Assembly (NCBI GenBank): GCA_027485695.1
Contig: JAIXQO010000008.1
Location: 1-64,000, forward strand
DNA from: Pseudomonadota bacterium
Lineage (GTDB): Bacteria; Bdellovibrionota; UBA1018
Direction of reading: 5' to 3'
DNA: 64,000 bases
The notes under the pieces were generated by a model. That model worked only from the letters and a program-made list of their open reading frames with translations, did not search any database and had not been told where the DNA came from. Position numbers and translations under genes: made by a program. Positions 15,773 through 22,918 of this stretch are shown piece after piece; position 1 is the first letter of the stretch, and each line of letters begins with the position of its first letter.

Positions 15773-15775
15773 ATT

Positions 15776-15789
15776 GATCCTCCGTGATC
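15776..15789 (-). promoter_or_regulatory. Shine-Dalgarno hairpin GATC-ACGGAG-GATC
   Basis: Three bases before the ATG at 15772. Confidence 0.5.
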
Positions 15790-15819
15790 AGGTTCGGGGT
15801 GGAGTTCCCCGGTACCTTC

Positions 15820-15848
15820 ACACTAGCAAAAGAGCGGGTCCCTGACAA
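15820..15848 (-). promoter_or_regulatory. Promoter TTGTCA-17-TAGTGT nested in a terminator
   Basis: -35 TTGTCA (15843-15848) is in the loop of the terminator at 15827-15863; -10 TAGTGT at 15820-15825 follows its T-tract. The TTGCAA box at 15868-15883 is just upstream. Confidence 0.55.
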
Positions 15849-15863
15849 TAGGAAACCCGCTCT
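15827..15863 (-). terminator. Rho-independent terminator after the gene at 15887
   Basis: Minus-strand stem AGAGCGGGT/ACCCGCTCT (9 bp, 15855-15863 with 15831-15839) followed by TTTT. Confidence 0.6.
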
Positions 15864-15867
15864 CCCG

Positions 15868-15883
15868 TTGCAATTGATTGCAA
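15868..15883 (-). promoter_or_regulatory. TTGCAA-TTGA-TTGCAA box
   Basis: Perfect double box between the stop at 15887 and the terminator stem, about 20 bp upstream of the -35. Confidence 0.6.
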
Positions 15884-15886
15884 ACG

Positions 15887-16201
15887 TCAGTCGCGGTTGA
15901 TGCTGGTGTACGCCCCACCCGTCGCCTCTTCGACAGCATCGGTGTCGAGCACCAGCTTGGGGTCTGCCGCGATGGTGTCGATCTTGGCGATCAGATCGGT
16001 GAGGCGGTCGCGTTCAGCCGTGCGCCGGTCGATCTGCTCCTGCATGCGATCAACGTTGTCCTGCGCCCGACGACGGGCCGCATACAGCGCCAGCGTGTGC
16101 CTGTTGTGCTGCTCGGCTTCCTCGCGGGCGGCGATATCGGCGAACGTCAGCTTTGCCGGGATCGGCTGGCCGGTGGTGTCCTGTTCGGTGGTTTTCGTCA
16201 T
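15887..16201 (-). CDS. Coiled-coil hypothetical protein
   Basis: 104 residues; the middle (about 25-75) is rich in Ala, Arg, Glu and Gln with heptad-like spacing, a probable coiled coil. First and only gene of its unit, with ribosome hairpin GAGC-AAGGAG-GCTC (16210-16223). Confidence 0.6.
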   Translation of the reverse strand: MTKTTEQDTTGQPIPAKLTFADIAAREEAEQHNRHTLALYAARRRAQDNVDRMQEQIDRRTAERDRLTDLIAKIDTIAADPKLVLDTDAVEEATGGAYTSINRD

Positions 16202-16209
16202 GATACTCT

Positions 16210-16223
16210 GAGCCTCCTTGCTC
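16210..16223 (-). promoter_or_regulatory. Shine-Dalgarno hairpin GAGC-AAGGAG-GCTC
   Basis: Another four-pair stem with a different sequence that keeps complementarity. Confidence 0.6.
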
Positions 16224-16247
16224 GGTTGGGTGATTGGGGTCGGGGTA

Positions 16248-16276
16248 CTTATACACCAAGGCCGGGCGGGAACCTA
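16248..16276 (-). promoter_or_regulatory. Promoter TAGGTT-17-TATAAG
   Basis: Good -10 TATAAG (16248-16253) with a weak -35 at 16271-16276, inside the end of the upstream gene. Confidence 0.35.
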
Positions 16277-16749
16277 CGTTTTTTCGGCGCGAGCACGGTG
16301 ATGTATTCGCATTTGCGCAGGCTCTCGGTGGTGCGTGTGAAGTCCCGCCACGGCAGGACGTACTCGACGTACGTCGTCTGGCCCTTCACGAAGGTACCCA
16401 GCTGGGCTTCGTGCCGGACAGCCGCACCGGTTTCGCGCCGGGTCACAGGCCCGCCGACAACCCGCCGGTACACGGTTCCGTCAGGCATCGGGTTACGGGT
16501 CTGCTGCAAGTAGAACTGCGCGTTCATCGGCACGTCGCCCTCGCGGTAGTCGAGGCTCCACACTGCCACTGTCCGAAAGTCATTGCGAAGGCGGTCTTCC
16601 CGCTCGCGACGCTTCTGGATGCGTTCGCGTTGCAGGTCGTTCTTCATCTGAAGGCGTTCGGCCTCCAAGAGCCGCAACGCGCGTTCCTCGTACGTGTACA
16701 GGTCCCGCACCAGCCAGTCCGTGAACTTGTGCCATGCGCGGCGGAACAT
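16249..16749 (-). CDS. Hypothetical protein
   Basis: 166 residues from MFRRAWHKFTDWLV. N-terminal half is a long charged helix (EERALRLLEAERLQMKNDLQ), probably coiled coil; the C-terminal half is mixed. TAATG overlap with the upstream gene. Confidence 0.6.
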   Translation of the reverse strand: MFRRAWHKFTDWLVRDLYTYEERALRLLEAERLQMKNDLQRERIQKRREREDRLRNDFRTVAVWSLDYREGDVPMNAQFYLQQTRNPMPDGTVYRRVVGGPVTRRETGAAVRHEAQLGTFVKGQTTYVEYVLPWRDFTRTTESLRKCEYITVLAPKKRRFPPGLGV

Positions 16750-17045
16750 TAGCGTATCCTTGCGTTGTCGAGCATGAGCCGGACAAACCGCCCGAACGCC
16801 TTGAGTGCGTCCCAGACCTGCCGGTGCTTGGGCACAGGCTTGGGTTCCCACAAGCGCGCCTCTGCGCCGCACTCGTAGGTACGCGCGATACCGCAGGGGC
16901 GGTACTCGGTCTTGCCGGTCACCAAGTTCAACCGGGTGACCTGCGAGCAATCCGGGGTATCAGCCAGCATGCCGAGGAACCCGGTTCGCACGTGCTTGCA
17001 GTTCAAGCAGGTCCTGCTCAGCGGCGTGGGTTGTTCGGTACTCAT
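16749..17045 (-). CDS. Small zinc-ribbon-like protein
   Basis: 98 residues; CLNCKH, DCSQ, RPCGIA and YECGA supply Cys for a metal site. Function unknown. Confidence 0.6.
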   Translation of the reverse strand: MSTEQPTPLSRTCLNCKHVRTGFLGMLADTPDCSQVTRLNLVTGKTEYRPCGIARTYECGAEARLWEPKPVPKHRQVWDALKAFGRFVRLMLDNARIR

Positions 17046-17064
17046 GGTAACGTGTCACTCCCTG

Positions 17065-17448
17065 TTAGCGCGCGTTCACGCTGTCTTCGATCTGCATGGC
17101 CAGCAGGCGCAGTTCTGCCACGGCCATCATTGCGTTGTGCTTCTCGTCACCCTTCCAGTTGGCCCGCGAACGGACAAACTCCTTGAGGCGCTGATCCGCC
17201 GTGCTCTTTTCGAGGGCTTGGAACAAGGCGTCCTTGAGCGGCGAGACCTTGTACGTCAGGTGCACCCACGCCTTGCGGCGGTTGGGCGGCAGGTGCGCCC
17301 ACTTCGGGTTGTCGGGCATCACCGTGATGTACTGGTCCCCATCGTCGTCCTTGCGGCGAACAGCGTCGGTAACGGTCGCCAGCCCCCAACTGGAACTGTA
17401 CACCCGGTCGCCCTTGCGGAACGACTTCTTGTCGGTCTTCGGTGCCAT
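17065..17448 (-). CDS. Hypothetical protein with SH3/KOW-like N-terminus
   Basis: 127 residues. The first 35 (FRKGDRVYSSSWGLATVTDA) resemble a small beta-barrel of KOW/SH3 type; the gene at 28936 has a similar opening (VVGDRVQKVKG). The C-terminus is helical. Weak assignment. Confidence 0.5.
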   Translation of the reverse strand: MAPKTDKKSFRKGDRVYSSSWGLATVTDAVRRKDDDGDQYITVMPDNPKWAHLPPNRRKAWVHLTYKVSPLKDALFQALEKSTADQRLKEFVRSRANWKGDEKHNAMMAVAELRLLAMQIEDSVNAR

Positions 17449-17738
17449 CAGTAGTTCACCTCGTAGTGACGAACGCCGGAAATCATGCGGCTGCGAAGCA
17501 CCTTCTCGTAGACCAAACCGGTCAGCACCTTTTGGAGGGTGTCAGCCGTGATCGTGTACGCGCCGAGCATGTTCACCCGGTCAACCAGCGCAGCCACGGG
17601 CAAGCTGTACGCGCTTTCACGAACGAAAATCACAGCAACCGAAGCGCGGTAGGGCGTCCACTCACGGTCGAGCGCGTCATTGAACAGCGTGCGGGTGGTA
17701 ATTTCGTCTGCGGACAATTCGAGCGAGAAAGTAGCCAT
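17448..17738 (-). CDS. Hypothetical protein, first gene of a unit
   Basis: 96 residues from MATFSLELSADEI. The C-terminal part (TADTLQKVLTGLVYEKVLRS) looks like a winged-helix-type fold, so DNA binding is possible. Start fixed by the ribosome hairpin at 17741-17754. Confidence 0.6.
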   Translation of the reverse strand: MATFSLELSADEITTRTLFNDALDREWTPYRASVAVIFVRESAYSLPVAALVDRVNMLGAYTITADTLQKVLTGLVYEKVLRSRMISGVRHYEVNY

Positions 17739-17740
17739 GT

Positions 17741-17754
17741 GATCCTCCTTGATC
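17741..17754 (-). promoter_or_regulatory. Shine-Dalgarno hairpin GATC-AAGGAG-GATC
   Basis: Identical to the elements at 56, 3120, 41767 and 42227. Confidence 0.6.
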
Positions 17755-17784
17755 TGTGCGGGGGGTGGGAAACCCCATACCTTC

Positions 17785-17812
17785 ACTCTAGCATAGTGTG
17801 CCTAGATGTACA
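17785..17812 (-). promoter_or_regulatory. Promoter TGTACA-16-TAGAGT
   Basis: -35 17807-17812, -10 17785-17790, preceded by a GCGGTTTT tract shared with the promoters at 23771 and 42263. A TTGCAA box (17843-17857) lies about 30 bp upstream. Confidence 0.5.
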
Positions 17813-17842
17813 GGGAAAACCGCACCTGACGCGCCATGAGCG

Positions 17843-17857
17843 TGCAATTGATTGCAA
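17843..17857 (-). promoter_or_regulatory. TTGCAA-type double box
   Basis: TGCAA-TTGA-TTGCAA, intergenic, upstream of the promoter at 17785-17812. Confidence 0.6.
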
Positions 17858-17869
17858 GCGTGCGCCAGC

Positions 17870-18307
17870 CTACAGGTACTTCTGGGCGTACTTGATGCTG
17901 GCTTTCGGATCGATGCCCACCAGCCTGAGCGCCTTCATCCACCAGTTATCCCACGGCAAGTCCGACCACCTAGCAGGCCGGGGCGGGTCGTGATCCCAAT
18001 CCACGTCATCGTCCGTGAACCCCCACTCGCCCTTATGGTACGTGCCGACGATGTTCTCGATCACGTACACGCCGGGGCCGGGGAAATCGATTTGATCAAT
18101 CCAGTGCTCCCAACCCTCGCCCTCATTGATCCAGAACGACGACGCACTGGTGTCGTACTCCAGCATGTCCTGCTCCCACCGGTACACGCTGGGCGTACCA
18201 TCGGCGTAGGGCGCGGGCGTGCCGTAGATGATCACCACCGCCGAACCGGGCGTGCTATAACTCGGGTACTCGTACTCGTGCTGATCGGGGGTCGCTAGTA
18301 TATCCAC
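17870..18307 (-). CDS. Acidic Trp-rich hypothetical protein
   Basis: 145 residues with GTG start at 18307 (ribosome site AGGAG eight bases before). Many Trp, Asp and Tyr; no family recognised. GTG at 18313 is an alternative start. Confidence 0.55.
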   Translation of the reverse strand: MDILATPDQHEYEYPSYSTPGSAVVIIYGTPAPYADGTPSVYRWEQDMLEYDTSASSFWINEGEGWEHWIDQIDFPGPGVYVIENIVGTYHKGEWGFTDDDVDWDHDPPRPARWSDLPWDNWWMKALRLVGIDPKASIKYAQKYL

Positions 18308-18318
18308 GTGCACTGCTC

Positions 18319-18681
18319 CTAGGCTTTGGGCGGGAACCACCGATAGAGCGCCACCGCTACCGTGGCGATCTTGACTTCGTGACTTGGGCCGAACGACGTG
18401 AGCAGCGCGTGCAGCGTATCCCAGATATCCTGCGGAGACACGTCGTCATCGAACTCGATACTGGTGCGCCCCGCCATCAGGTCGCCCGGTACGGAGCCGG
18501 TCCCGAACAGGTGATCAGCTACAGCGGTTTCGGTGGGCAACCGCGCCATGATCGTAACAGCCTCGGCTTTGCTCATGGGCAGATACCGAGTGTCTTCTGC
18601 GCCCCACACGACTTCCAACTGAGACGCCTTCCAGTACGGGTACTCGGGAATGTTCAGCGGGGCGGATGCTTTCTGCGTCAC
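18319..18681 (-). CDS. Hypothetical protein
   Basis: 120 residues, GTG start at 18681 forming a GTGA overlap with the upstream stop. Unknown, mixed composition. Confidence 0.55.
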   Translation of the reverse strand: MTQKASAPLNIPEYPYWKASQLEVVWGAEDTRYLPMSKAEAVTIMARLPTETAVADHLFGTGSVPGDLMAGRTSIEFDDDVSPQDIWDTLHALLTSFGPSHEVKIATVAVALYRWFPPKA

Positions 18682-19088
18682 AGGTCTTCCCCCTGCTTGC
18701 CGCCTTGCGGGTTCTGGAGCGCCCACTTGTCGTACTCGTCCTGTGCTTCGGCCTCTTTGGCTTTGAGCAGCTGCCGGGAGCGCCGAGCGCTACGGGTCAG
18801 CAGTTCCGCCAGATAATCTGCGTCATTGGGCGTGAGCGTGTACGAGTTGCTGGACGACCCGGTGGTCACCGTCAGCACAAGATTACCGGCACACAGCTTG
18901 GCGGGATGCTCTGGGCTGGCGTGCTTCGTGATTTCGGGCACCTTGGTCAGCACCAGCAGCGTGATCTTGTTCATACCGGTAGGCCCAGCTTTGAAGCCTT
19001 CGATCTTCTCGATGTTCGGATAGTCCACGCTGGCTCCTTTGTGTGCGCTTTCTTGGGTACCGGGGGTCTCTTTGATGCTGACGCTCAT
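18678..19088 (-). CDS. Hypothetical protein
   Basis: 136 residues; beta-rich N-terminal half, charged helical C-terminus (ARRSRQLLKAKEAEAQDEYD). ATGA overlap with the repeat protein upstream, suggesting joint production. Confidence 0.6.
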   Translation of the reverse strand: MSVSIKETPGTQESAHKGASVDYPNIEKIEGFKAGPTGMNKITLLVLTKVPEITKHASPEHPAKLCAGNLVLTVTTGSSSNSYTLTPNDADYLAELLTRSARRSRQLLKAKEAEAQDEYDKWALQNPQGGKQGEDL

Positions 19089-20413
19089 AGATTTTTGCTT
19101 CCCTTCTTGGCGATCTGCTCAAGCGTGGATATCGCCTGCGAGATACTAACGAACCCCATGTTCTTGGCGCGCTTGTGCTGGGTCAACCAGTCCTTTGCCC
19201 AGCCGAACGCCGAGTACGCCGAGAACGACGCGAGGGGGAAGTCGATCTTGAGCGAGGCCGTATGCTTTTCGATGACGGTCAGCATGTCGGTGACACTTGT
19301 GAAGCCCAACGCCTCCGCGCGCTTGTCCTTCGCAAAGCTACCCTCGGTGATGCTCAGCAGGTCCTGTATATCGATATCGTTCTTGCCGTGCTTCTCGACG
19401 AACTCTTCCATCGCGTTCTCCAACACGAGCGCCATGTCCGAGATATCATCGAACCCCAAATCCTGCGCGATGGCGTTCAGGCTGTACAGCTTTGTGGCGA
19501 GCGATACGACGTTCTGGTTTTGGTCAGTCGGCACATGTGCCTTGCTGGTCACAAGCGCAGCGAGTTCCTTGATCTTCGCTCTCAGGACGGGGATCGCGTG
19601 GAGCGCGTCGGCGACGTAATCGTACCCCAACTCGTTGGCTGTGCTGAGCGCGGCTTTGTACTGCGCGGCTTCCGTTTCGGGATCAGCATCAGTGGCATGC
19701 GCCTTGTCGCCCGAACTCTGAAGGTGTTGCAACTCGAACAACGCCGACGTGATCGTCTCGAACCCCAAGTCCTTGGCCTGCTCGCGCAGCTGGAAGTACC
19801 ACTTGGCAGCGGTGCTTTGCGAGGGGTCCTTCATGGTCTTGGCCGGGACTTCCATGATCGTCTCAAGGTGCGAGAGCGCGGCCAACACCGTACCGAACCC
19901 CAACTTGGTTGCTTTCTGCGTGGCGTGCTGGTGCACCTCCAGCGCGTTCTGTGCTTTCACGCTGAGCGAACCTTGATCCGGGTCTGCGTCGATGATCGTG
20001 AGCGTGCCATCGGTGAGCAGCTTCTTGTACGTGCTCAAGTACCCGACCGCCACGCCGATCAGCAGAAACAGATTACTCATTTCGGGCGGGTACGTGATAT
20101 CCGAGGGCAGGTTCTTGACCAGCATGTACAGGTCGCCCGACAACTGGCTGACAGCATCTGGGTCAAACGTGGCCCCCGGGCCGTCTAGGTACAACTTCTG
20201 CGGGGGCTTCACCGGCACCGTGGTCTTGAGGGTCGGGATCGGTACTCCGGGCTTGAGCATCGGGTCTTTGACCATCTGCGCGTACGGGTAGCCCTTCAAC
20301 TGCGGGAACGGCACGCTTGCCAGCCACGCAGCTGAGGGAACTTCTGGCGCGGGCACGGGGGTTTCTTCCGGCTTGGCCTTCAGCAACTCGATCAGCTTCT
20401 GGTGCGGTAGCAT
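19085..20413 (-). CDS. Novel repeat protein with six A-x-x-LGF motifs
   Basis: 442 residues, no family recognised. After a Pro-rich N-terminus (1-80) six similar segments occur: ATKLGFGTVLAAL (LGF at 171), AKDLGFETITSAL (216), ANELGYDYVADAL (262), AQDLGFDDISDMA (319), AEALGFTSVTDML (369), AKNMGFVSISQAI (419). Spacing is 45-57 residues and each is followed by a Leu/Ile helix. This suggests a helical-repeat scaffold for binding a partner. First gene of its unit: promoter 20443-20471, ribosome hairpin TCC-AAGGAG-GGA. Confidence 0.7.
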   Translation of the reverse strand: MLPHQKLIELLKAKPEETPVPAPEVPSAAWLASVPFPQLKGYPYAQMVKDPMLKPGVPIPTLKTTVPVKPPQKLYLDGPGATFDPDAVSQLSGDLYMLVKNLPSDITYPPEMSNLFLLIGVAVGYLSTYKKLLTDGTLTIIDADPDQGSLSVKAQNALEVHQHATQKATKLGFGTVLAALSHLETIMEVPAKTMKDPSQSTAAKWYFQLREQAKDLGFETITSALFELQHLQSSGDKAHATDADPETEAAQYKAALSTANELGYDYVADALHAIPVLRAKIKELAALVTSKAHVPTDQNQNVVSLATKLYSLNAIAQDLGFDDISDMALVLENAMEEFVEKHGKNDIDIQDLLSITEGSFAKDKRAEALGFTSVTDMLTVIEKHTASLKIDFPLASFSAYSAFGWAKDWLTQHKRAKNMGFVSISQAISTLEQIAKKGSKNL

Positions 20414-20442
20414 CGTATCAATCCCTCCTTGGACCTAGGTAT

Positions 20443-20471
20443 TCTATAACACAGGTGCGCCTACTTGGCCA
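20443..20471 (-). promoter_or_regulatory. Promoter TGGCCA-17-TATAGA
   Basis: -35 20466-20471, -10 20443-20448; CCTGTG precedes the -10 as in its relatives at 102 and 10458. Confidence 0.5.
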
Positions 20472-20727
20472 GCCCCGGATGCGCTTGGATGAACTGCTTG
20501 GCGGTCTTGCCCGAGAACGTCACGCCCTTGTGGCGGTACTCGCCGCAGCGCTTGCAGCACAGGCGTTTCTCGCTGGACTGAAACAACTGGTGCGGCTCCA
20601 ACGGTGCGTGGTCTTCTGGTGTCCGTGCAAGCGTGGTCTTACAGTACGTGCACCCTTGGCACGGGTGGAGCATTTCACCGCTGTCCCAGCGTTCGGCGTT
20701 ACCGCATTGGCATCGGCTGTACTGCAT
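20461..20727 (-). CDS. Small zinc-finger protein
   Basis: 88 residues with CQCGN, HPCQGCTYC and CCKRCGEYRH, enough Cys/His for two zinc sites. Possibly nucleic-acid binding. Its last codons contain the next unit's -35. Confidence 0.65.
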   Translation of the reverse strand: MQYSRCQCGNAERWDSGEMLHPCQGCTYCKTTLARTPEDHAPLEPHQLFQSSEKRLCCKRCGEYRHKGVTFSGKTAKQFIQAHPGLAK

Positions 20728-21005
20728 CAGTCGGGTTTCCCGATCCCCAGCATGTGCCGGATCATCTGTTCGGCCTCGGTGTACGTGAACAGGTTCGTGC
20801 CGACCGGCTTGTTCTCGTACTCGTGGTGCGTGCCTGCGACGCTCACCTTCTGGAAGCTGATCCCCCCATCAGGGCTGAACGTGCCCGGCAGGTGCCACGT
20901 GAGAAATCTCTCCGCCATCGTCTTGACCATGAACTGCTGGTACTCGGGAGGCCAGTCAGCGGGGGGCACCGACAGCACGGGCTTGAGATTGATCGTGACG
21001 GGCAT
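20727..21005 (-). CDS. Hypothetical protein with MPVTINL N-terminus
   Basis: 92 residues from MPVTINLKPVLSV. The first nine residues match the openings of the genes at 13454 and 13876 although the remainder does not. Unknown. Confidence 0.55.
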   Translation of the reverse strand: MPVTINLKPVLSVPPADWPPEYQQFMVKTMAERFLTWHLPGTFSPDGGISFQKVSVAGTHHEYENKPVGTNLFTYTEAEQMIRHMLGIGKPD

Positions 21006-21007
21006 CT

Positions 21008-21313
21008 TCAGGTTTCCTCCGGGTGCATGACCAGACAAGGCTCATGCTGGTGTATCAGCTTAGGATCAACATGCCCCGCGTACACACGTATTTCGGTGAC
21101 CGGGTACTTGCCCCCCTGCGAGCGGCGCGTTTCTTGGAGTTTCTGAGCGGCGTGCTCGGGATCACGCGCGTATACTCTGGTAGCAGTGGCTCTGACCTTG
21201 CGCACGGTGGTCACGGTGTACGGGTAGGTACTCTGGCTTGCTGGTGGTGCCATCAACATCATGCCCCCAAAGTGATCTGCGTTCCCCAAATCATGGTGAG
21301 GCATCTGTATCAT
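21008..21313 (-). CDS. Hypothetical protein
   Basis: 101 residues from MIQMPHHDLG; the second half (VRATATRVYARDPEHAAQKL) looks like a small alpha/beta fold. MPHHD at 21304 is an alternative start. A TTGCAA-like box lies directly upstream. Confidence 0.5.
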   Translation of the reverse strand: MIQMPHHDLGNADHFGGMMLMAPPASQSTYPYTVTTVRKVRATATRVYARDPEHAAQKLQETRRSQGGKYPVTEIRVYAGHVDPKLIHQHEPCLVMHPEET

Positions 21314-21327
21314 AACGCTGTCTCTCT

Positions 21328-21343
21328 TTGCAATTGCTTGCAC
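21328..21343 (-). promoter_or_regulatory. TTGCAA-TTGC-TTGCAC box
   Basis: Intergenic double box 15 bp before the start at 21313. I could not place a convincing -10 with correct spacing. Confidence 0.45.
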
Positions 21344-21440
21344 GTGCTCAACCTAACAAATCTTGCGGGGGTACAGGGCTGGATTTATTTCAAGAAATCA
21401 CAAGCGCGCTCAAAAACTTACGGGCTACACTTGGGATCGT

Positions 21441-21845
21441 TTACTCGTCCCCGATTTTCGGCAGACTGTTCAGCATATCGAGCACTGCCTTTGCCTGTAG
21501 CATGTAGGCGTTCTGGTGCCCAGCGGGCCACTCAGAGAACGGCTTCTTGGCAGCGTAGCTATGCGGGTACCGCGCCCTACGTAGCGCCTCGCACATTAGC
21601 ACAAGCAGCGTCTGGTTATCGAGGGCGATCAGCTTCTCCCCCAGAAGGTCATCGATTACACCGAACAACGCGCCATAGGTGATCCCGTGCCAGCCCAAGT
21701 TTGCCGAGCAAATCGTTTCGGCGCAGTGCCCCATGTTCTTGGCGAGGGCGTTTGCAGGCACATGTCCGAACCCTTCTTGGAGCCGAGCGATCACGAGCAC
21801 CATGGCTGTGTTGCTCGGGTGATAGTTCTTCAGCGACACAGGCAT
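21441..21845 (-). CDS. Hypothetical protein, paralogue of the gene at 21847
   Basis: 134 residues from MPVSLKNYHPSNTA. Shares with the upstream gene the pattern VIDDLL...LL.LMCEA.R...FS.WP...Q..YM, ending in LDMLNSLPKIG. Family unknown. Confidence 0.6.
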   Translation of the reverse strand: MPVSLKNYHPSNTAMVLVIARLQEGFGHVPANALAKNMGHCAETICSANLGWHGITYGALFGVIDDLLGEKLIALDNQTLLVLMCEALRRARYPHSYAAKKPFSEWPAGHQNAYMLQAKAVLDMLNSLPKIGDE

Positions 21846-21846
21846 A

Positions 21847-22290
21847 TCACTCCCCCAACTTCGGAAGGTCGTTGAGCAGGGCCAGAACACCTTTGGCCAT
21901 CTGCATGTACTGGCCTTGCAGGAACGGGGGCCATGCCGAGAAGGGCGCACCTACCGGGGGTGACGCTGGGCCAAACCCCTTGGCCTTTTCGTTGCTGTTG
22001 CGCATGGCCTCGCACATGAGCGGCAGGAGTTCCTTGTCCGACATGCTGAACAGGCGTGCGCTGATCAAGTCGTCGATTACCATGAGCGCCGTTCCCAACT
22101 TGGTCTGCCCGGCTTTCGCACCAAGGACCATACCTTCAGCGGTCTCGAACGCCTTTACCCCATGGGCGTTGCCTTTACACCCACAGGCTATCAGCTTGGC
22201 ATAGAGCAGGCTTCTTGCGACATTGCTGGGGGCGTACGTCTTAGGACCCTTCGAGGGCGGGTCGGTCGGGACAATCTCGTCGTTGGGCAT
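21847..22290 (-). CDS. Hypothetical protein, paralogue of the gene at 21441
   Basis: 147 residues. VIDDLISARL, LLPLMCEAMRN, FSAWPPFLQGQYM and LLNDLPKLGE align with the downstream gene, indicating duplication. Start supported by the ribosome hairpin GTCC-ACGGAG-GGAC at 22293-22306. Confidence 0.6.
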   Translation of the reverse strand: MPNDEIVPTDPPSKGPKTYAPSNVARSLLYAKLIACGCKGNAHGVKAFETAEGMVLGAKAGQTKLGTALMVIDDLISARLFSMSDKELLPLMCEAMRNSNEKAKGFGPASPPVGAPFSAWPPFLQGQYMQMAKGVLALLNDLPKLGE

Positions 22291-22292
22291 CT

Positions 22293-22306
22293 GTCCCTCC
22301 GTGGAC
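22293..22306 (-). promoter_or_regulatory. Shine-Dalgarno hairpin GTCC-ACGGAG-GGAC
   Basis: Four-pair stem of yet another sequence around ACGGAG, before the ATG at 22290. Confidence 0.55.
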
Positions 22307-22333
22307 GTGCGAAATGTTCAGTTTGAAATGGGT

Positions 22334-22450
22334 GAACCCGGGAGGCGCATGACGGGTCTCATGTTCCCCCCGGGTTCTGCTTCTGGCGGTCGGGTCGCAG
22401 AAAGCCGCCAGAGGACGCTGTTGGTTCTTGGGTCTTACGCTGTCGCGTCC
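22334..22450 (-). ncRNA. Candidate structured RNA: three hairpins each showing GACCC
   Basis: The gap 22307-22468 has no gene. In transcription order three stems follow: GGACGC/GCGTCC (22445-22450 with 22413-22418), TCTGGCGG/CCGCCAGA (22405-22412 with 22382-22389) and GAACCCGGG/CCCGGGTTC (22369-22377 with 22334-22342). The third holds a nested CATGA/TCATG. Each loop contains GACCC. No T-tract follows, so these are not ordinary terminators. It could be a 5' leader element of the gene at 21847 or an independent RNA. Confidence 0.45.
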
Positions 22451-22468
22451 GCAACAACTAGCAGCCCG

Positions 22469-22865
22469 TCAGTGCTTGGCGTGGGATCGTCTGGTTGCGG
22501 TGTCGTGCGGATGCGTGAACAGCGGCAGGTCGTCCCCCAAGGGGAACAGGCTCAGCTGCATGGGGAGCAGCGCCGGGTCGGCGGGCGGGATGGCTGTCGA
22601 TGCGGACAACGCGGGCTTCAGCATAGGGTGTGTTTCCCTGTTCGAGTGACGCCACCGAGCGTGCCCCGGTGACGACCTTCGGCTGGTACACGATGCTCGT
22701 GGCTCCCTCGTCCAACGGCAAGGCGGCGTGGCAGAAAGCGCATTCGGCAGTGACCCGCCCCACGATCCAGTTGCTTCTCAAGCAGCCGGGACAAGGTGTA
22801 GGTTCGCCTGTGCGATATACTGGTCCGCAACCCCTCCCCAATTGGTCAACTTCACCCCTAAGCAT
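22469..22865 (-). pseudogene. Frame-disrupted zinc-ribbon protein
   Basis: From ATG 22865 the protein reads well with two CxxC pairs (CPGCLRSN, CAFCHAALP) to ARVVRIDSHPA. After that the frame degenerates, while the +1 frame gives ADPALLPMQLSLFPLGDDLP and ends RSHAKH at 22469. Removing one base in the repeats at 22583-22589 joins them into about 131 residues. Sequencing indel or real disruption. The start has ribosome site AAGGAGG and promoter 22887-22914. Confidence 0.6.
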
Positions 22866-22886
22866 CGGTCCCTCCTTGGCCTTTCA

Positions 22887-22914
22887 ACAGTACATGATCC
22901 GGCTTGATATGCAA
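22887..22914 (-). promoter_or_regulatory. Promoter TTGCAT-16-TACTGT
   Basis: -35 22909-22914, -10 22887-22892; overlaps the end of the upstream gene at 22919 only marginally. Confidence 0.4.
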
Positions 22915-22918
22915 GCCA

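Noticed and set aside
22469..22865. Programmed frameshift in the zinc-ribbon gene
   Set aside because: No slippery sequence or stop context is visible at the change of frame; a single-base indel is simpler.
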